Source: Phylloscopus collybita (lineage: Eukaryota > Chordata > Aves > Passeriformes > Phylloscopidae). Taken from it: a stretch of DNA of 64,000 nt. Positions 59,369 through 64,000 of this stretch are shown in pieces (position 1 is the first letter of the stretch; every line of letters starts with the position of its first letter). The notes under the pieces are model-generated. The model was not told where the DNA came from. It ran no database searches and saw only the letters and a list, made by a program, of their open reading frames with translations. The DNA is taken from contig JAJNNQ010000026.1 in the NCBI GenBank assembly GCA_027886175.1, positions 30,770,001-30,834,000 of the forward strand. Reading direction: 5' to 3'. Position numbers and translations under genes: made by a program.

Positions 59369-59470
59369 CTCCTGATTGGACAGTCCTTTCTAACAAGATC
59401 TAAACTATGTTAACCCATTACAACAATACAATTAGAAAATCAACATTGGCTTCCCCACCACTAGTTTCTA
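58904..59470 (-). mobile_element. CpG-rich candidate LTR promoter segment, minus orientation, with A46 tract
   Basis: On the minus strand the order is CCAAT box (CCAATCAGGAG, 59369-59379), a T46 run (A46 on plus, 59321-59366), TATA box (TATAAAG, 59258-59264), then a short CpG-rich block (about 59010-59235) containing an E-box CACGTG at 59017-59022. CCAAT, TATA and a GC-rich leader at this spacing resemble an LTR U3-R. The termini are not resolved. Alternatives are a retroposon with an A46 tail on the plus strand, or a real CpG-island promoter. Plus-strand open frames of 119-125 codons here are Pro/Ala/Gly-rich artefacts. Confidence 0.42.
59321..59366 (+). repeat. Homopolymer A run (46 bases)
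   Basis: The longest homopolymer in the window, positioned between CCAAT-like and TATA-like motifs of the opposite strand. Confidence 0.95.
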
Positions 59471-62400
59471 TGGGTAATAAAATTTTAGTTAATTGTCTTT
59501 TTGGATTTGTCTGGGATTTACAGTGTGTGCTCTGTTAGATCAATAGAAGCATCATAGGAGTTTATTTAGACTGCAATCACAGGTTGTACACTGTTATAGG
59601 TCCTCTATAAACCAGTGCTCACTCTTCAGCAGTAGCAAGCAGACTAATGCAAGAAAAGTAACCATTATATTTTCTTTGACTAAATGCCAGTTTGGATATA
59701 TGAAAAAAATCTATCAGAGTTATAAAAGTGAGCCTTTATCTTTGAAGGTCACAGGTGGAGAAAAGGGACCACAAATACAAAAATCACAGCTCTCTATGCA
59801 TTGTTATATGTAGGTCTCTTGGACTTGTTCATTCCCTGTCTAGAAAGGACAGTCATAAAATTTTCATAGGTTTGCTCTATTGAAATAACTCAGTGAGACA
59901 TCCATAAAACAAAGTTGGATTGTTTATATTACAGTAGATATCAAAGGTAGATAAAGACATAACTGAGTCTTGGAGATGAACTGAAAATAATTTTTGTTGT
60001 TTGCTTTTATAGCTTTTATCAGAAAATAATCTTTATAAGGACAAAACTATTTTCTCAAAATACTGTTTGTCAGGACATGGCATGTCAAATTTGGTTTTGT
60101 AACAATCTGCAGTAGAGAAATAGCTACATCATGTATGACTGCAGTATTTAGGCAGTGAAGATATTTTTGTTTGTTTGCTTATCTGGTTTTTTTTACGAAT
60201 TTGAGAAATACTGTCTTAATTGAAGATGCCTAATTTTGGGTTTTTTACTGTTTATATGCTTGGATATTTTACACTTTGGAAAAAATTTTAAAGGTTTTAT
60301 TAATATAGAAATTCTTTGGCTAATCTAATCAAGATCTGTGTTAGGTGATCTTTGGTCAATTTCATCTTGAATGATGAAGTGTTACTGCCTCTGTTTTTTT
60401 TTTTTTTTGTGGTTACAATCCTCTTGCACCATTAGGTATATGGTAAGAGATTATAATTTGGCATATTAATAAAGGTCAGTTTGTGCAAGTCCTTTTTTCT
60501 TTTCTTTCAGTTATTCTAATAACAAATGTGGAAATAGAAACATCTCTGCTTCTTAATCTATTTACAAAGTATTTTCTAGACTACCAGTATTATGATGCTC
60601 TCTAGCCTTCCCAAAGAGTTTTATTTTCTATAGGCTTTTTGGAAAATTTATAATGTTGATGTTAGCATGACTGCTGCTGAGTGTTGAAATTTTTTCAATA
60701 GTTCTCGTCAAATATATAAATATAGACATTATATGGTTAAGTGATGTCATGATGACCTGATATATTCTGCCATAATAAATACTATATCTATCCGTGATTA
60801 TCAGTTTTTATAGGCACCTAACTGGTTCTAGGCATAAAGTATTCAATGTCTTCTATATTTGGAATATTTAAAAAAAAAAAAAAAAAGGAAAAAAATTAAT
60901 ACATTAATCCATTTGTTCAAATAAATATTTTCTTATATCCTTGCTTCTATTCTTGGATCAGATGGTTCTTTGATGTCAGACTGAGCCATAGGAGTATTGT
61001 TTCTTCTATTATTCTCTTCCTTGGAATTGAGTAGATCCTAGGTAAAGATCAATCAAAAATTCTGAAAAAAAATTCTATTAAAAATTTTCCATAGAAAATT
61101 GAAAACACTCCCACCCCGCAAAACTGATAGGGACATCTTGCTTAAATGATTTACAGAGTTCAAAAACTGCAATATGAAGGAGACAAACATTTCTTTGCTC
61201 ATCCACTCATATCATTATGCAGACGTCACGTGCACAGACTTCTGAATTGGTGCACATTGTGTTCAATTGTTTCTCATGGCAAAATCTCAAAATGTCAAGG
61301 TAATCTGTCTTCACAGTTAGAATTGTGTTTTTCGGGCTTCATCAAATTTCAGAGTTGGAGCATGTTACCTAGCACTTCATGTTGCCATGCTAATTATTGC
61401 TAAAAGAGATTGCAATTGTAGTCACCTTTATTTGGCCCTTTTTGATTGCTTTTGGTTGAGGGAACAGATCAGGAAAAATCTCCTTTATTCTTCTTCCCTT
61501 GAGCAAAAGCCCCTTCCACTGTGAGCACTCTACCCAAAGATTTCATTTTTCTTTTCTATAATCGGTGCCATCTCTGTATATGGGGTGAAGAACTTTGAGG
61601 TCAATTGACAGAACTACTGCTGCATTGCTAAACTTCCCAAATTTAACAAATGTTTTCTCCTGGAGGAGCTGTTACCTGAATTCAGGTGATAGCTTGTACT
61701 TTTTCAGTGCAACATTTTTCTTCCTTTCAGATTTCTTAGGTCAAAGAGGACTTGTCTCAAAATCAATACTAAAATACTGTAAGAGTTACCTGTAACTCTC
61801 AGAAAATATCAGAGCAATAAAAACTGAGAAAAGGCATTGAGCTGCTTTCCATAACAACTAGGCTCTTTACAGTGCAGTCTTGAGCAGAGGAGGAGATTTC
61901 CAAGGGGAAATAGTGCTGAAGATACCACTTTCCACATGTGCGGCAATAAACCTAGTTGTCATCAAAGACCAGCATTAAATTAAGAGAGAGGAACACAAGC
62001 AAACAGGCAACGAGGGAGATGGAAGCCTTTTATTCAAAATCCTTAAAAGATGGAGAGTCATCCAGATAGCTGATTTATTCAACTATTCAACATCTGAGTC
62101 TGAGAGATTAACTTGCTGTAACTCTTGGAAGCCACGTGACAACAGATCCCTCTGATTCTTGAAAGAATAAAATAATGCTTCTTTCTTTTCTCTACCAAAG
62201 TGAATCAGTACCACTCAAGATATTGGAGGCAGATCATTTACTTACTGTTCATGGTAGCATTGATTTACTGATGCTCTATTTTCACAAATTAAGGGTTTCC
62301 TCTTTGACAAATCTTCGGAGAGGTTATGCCTGTTAAAAAGGCTGCAAATTACAAAATTTCTTTCAGATTGCATGGTGAAATCTTGTATTACCTTGTTGTT

Positions 62401-64000
62401 GCTGTACTGACTGTTGTTCCAGTGAGGGGTGAAGGGTACATAGGCAAAGAATGCAACTCTTGGTATTAGTGACAAAAGATGGTAAGATAAAAAAGAATTT
62501 ATGTCCTTTTCCCTTTGCATTTTGTCAGGAGCAAAAGGAAGTTGAAGTCTAATGTGGGTTTAGTTAATAGAGAATGTTATTCAAAAGAGCAGCTTCACAT
62601 GCCAAAATGGATATATATTCTCCATGGGGGTCTGTAGTAATTCAAGAAATTAATGCTGCTACTCAGAAAATCATCTGACAAGTTGAACACAAATTTAAAA
62701 AGATCTTTCTTTGTCTTCACCCTGTGTTGCATGATAACTTGCTAAGCTGTATTCCAAAATTTTCATATTACTATGATACCCTTTTTGTACATCTTAGTAA
62801 GTATGGGAGATGGGAGTTGCTAAATTTTAAGGAATGATTCAGTATTTTAAAATATTGTTATAATTTATTTTAAAAAATTTGAGCATGGTAAACAGTTTTT
62901 CTAACACCTTATATTATAAGCAAAACTTTAAAGCAAGAGTAAAAAATGCACCCAAAACATTGGAGCAATTTTTTTGTATTTTTGAATTAATTTTTCCTGC
63001 ACCTAAGACAGGAATTTAAGTAGGCAAGACTGATGGGAAGGAACTTCAACAATTGTTTCCCCCATGGTCATGGTCTATGAACTAGACTGTAGATACCAAA
63101 CCATGTTTTATTTTCTGGTTCCAAGTTATATTGCCCAAGCGATCCTCCCATGTGACAGCAATAATCTTCAGTTTTACTTATTACAGTTTTTTACTTATTT
63201 TGTTTTCTTTCTTTAATGAAAGTATTCAAAGTATTCAGTACCTGTGCTTTTAAAGCACAAACATTCCTTCTAATTCCTTCTAAACTACAGTTTTATTAGG
63301 TTTTAATTATTTTAATGTTTACCAGCTGAAACAGAAAACAATGTAATTTCATCTGGCCTTGTAGATAGGATGAGTGGCTGTTACTCTTATTGAGATAAAA
63401 GAGGAAATAGTTTGATCCAAAAAGAAAATGAATGTGTACCTCATCTCTGGGGTCCAGTAGTCTGAAAGTTGCATCCAGCCTGATATAAGATGCATCATAT
63501 ATTCAGGTTCAGGAAAATAGAGAAAAAAACCAGCAGCATGAAAAAAAATTGGGAGTTGAAAGCATAAATACCCTATGTAGCATGTAAAATTCTGTTCCCT
63601 GCAACAGAAATGTGTGCATTGCAGCTGAAGCAGAGCTTAAAGCAAAAGCTGAAATATAGTTTGCTGTCTCATTGAGCTGAATGTTACCTTGTGATTGTGT
63701 GAACTCATAGCTTCAAATAGAGGATTAAGGAAGAAATATATGGGAAACAAACAAATACAACTTTCTCTATCTGTTCCTCTAAAATATGTTTGTTTGGGGT
63801 TTTTTTGTAGTGTAATGTTCCTGAATACACAGAATGTCAGGAATAAATTTTAGTTACTGTTACCAAAGGGAAGAATATGAGCAGAGAATTATGGGAGGAA
63901 AGTATACAGAACAAAGAAAGTATATCTTAAAAATGAGAAAAAGAACAATGATTAAAAGTCTGAAGCAATTGAACTGGAAGGGAATGAAAACTGCAGTAAG
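59471..64000. other. EYS: Intron stretch to the window end; no recognised element
   Basis: AT-rich, with a short A run near 60869-60886 and a T run near 60397-60408. Open frames up to 92 codons have no motif or splice context. No EGF exon is visible. Confidence 0.55.

Larger units (their letters stand above)
48526..64000 (+). other. EYS: EYS intron after exon f (15.5 kb, runs off the window)
   Basis: The next exon must start in phase 2 and supply cysteines 4-6 of EGF 7. I see no matching cysteine-rich open segment with splice sites before the window ends. The intron contains LTRs, a CR1 reverse-transcriptase fragment and AT-rich sequence. Confidence 0.78.

Noticed and set aside
58945..59413. 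Pro/Ala/Gly-rich 119- and 125-codon frames
   Set aside because: They run through the CpG-rich block and into the A46 tract; composition artefacts with no recognisable domain.
1..64000. CRISPR arrays, operons, phage or bacterial systems
   Set aside because: The sequence is vertebrate intron/exon DNA. Repeats are microsatellites and retroelements, and no regularly spaced repeat-spacer structure exists.

Overview
The window is vertebrate genomic DNA, almost certainly from a bird and probably a passerine. It is AT-rich, with small exons in long introns, many CR1 LINE fragments in both orientations, several avian-type solo LTRs, and a short retroposon with a tRNA-Ile-like head fused to a CR1-like tail, the structure I recall for the zebra finch SINE TguSINE1. 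There is no bacterial, plasmid or phage content and no complete gene.

The only gene I can support is an internal part of one plus-strand gene encoding tandem EGF-like domains. Six exons are readable: 407-520, 1710-1823, 2269-2382, 18127-18324, 20604-20725 and 48404-48525. They have AG acceptors, GT donors and mutually compatible phases (1-1, 1-1, 1-1, 1-1, 1-0, 0-2). Together they give 784 nt and about 261 codons: EGF domains 1-6 complete and a seventh interrupted at its fourth cysteine. I assign them to EYS (eyes shut homolog/spacemaker), a secreted photoreceptor extracellular-matrix protein. The assignment rests on remembered similarity to the vertebrate EYS EGF region and on the very large introns. 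Transcription start, signal peptide, laminin G domains and 3' end lie outside the window.

Everything else is intron. From left to right, the 15.7 kb third intron holds a 1.5 kb CR1 reverse-transcriptase/3' UTR fragment (3540-5090), a decayed CR1 ORF1/endonuclease fragment (14840-15780) and an LTR with a T/G-rich expansion (16150-16845). The 2.3 kb fourth intron holds an old minus-strand CR1. The 27.7 kb fifth intron holds five or six CR1 pieces, two plus-strand LTRs (34625-35135 and about 40571-41473), the tRNA-Ile/CR1 SINE (46400-46523), a polypurine tract and several simple repeats. The final intron (15.5 kb present, incomplete) holds a minus-strand solo LTR with a perfect 6-bp target duplication (51770-52106), a CR1 reverse-transcriptase piece (55880-56500), and a complex LTR region at 57.65-59.47 kb with a short CpG-rich core and a 46-bp A tract.

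I found no evidence of a novel system. The observations most worth checking are the glycosylation-site pattern across the EGF array (three N-glycosylation sequons share their Ser/Thr with an O-fucose site), the aberrant fourth EGF domain, the apparent nesting of LTRs at 57.6-59.5 kb, and the excess of LTRs in sense orientation with the host gene. All coordinates of repeats are by eye and approximate unless a target duplication is quoted.
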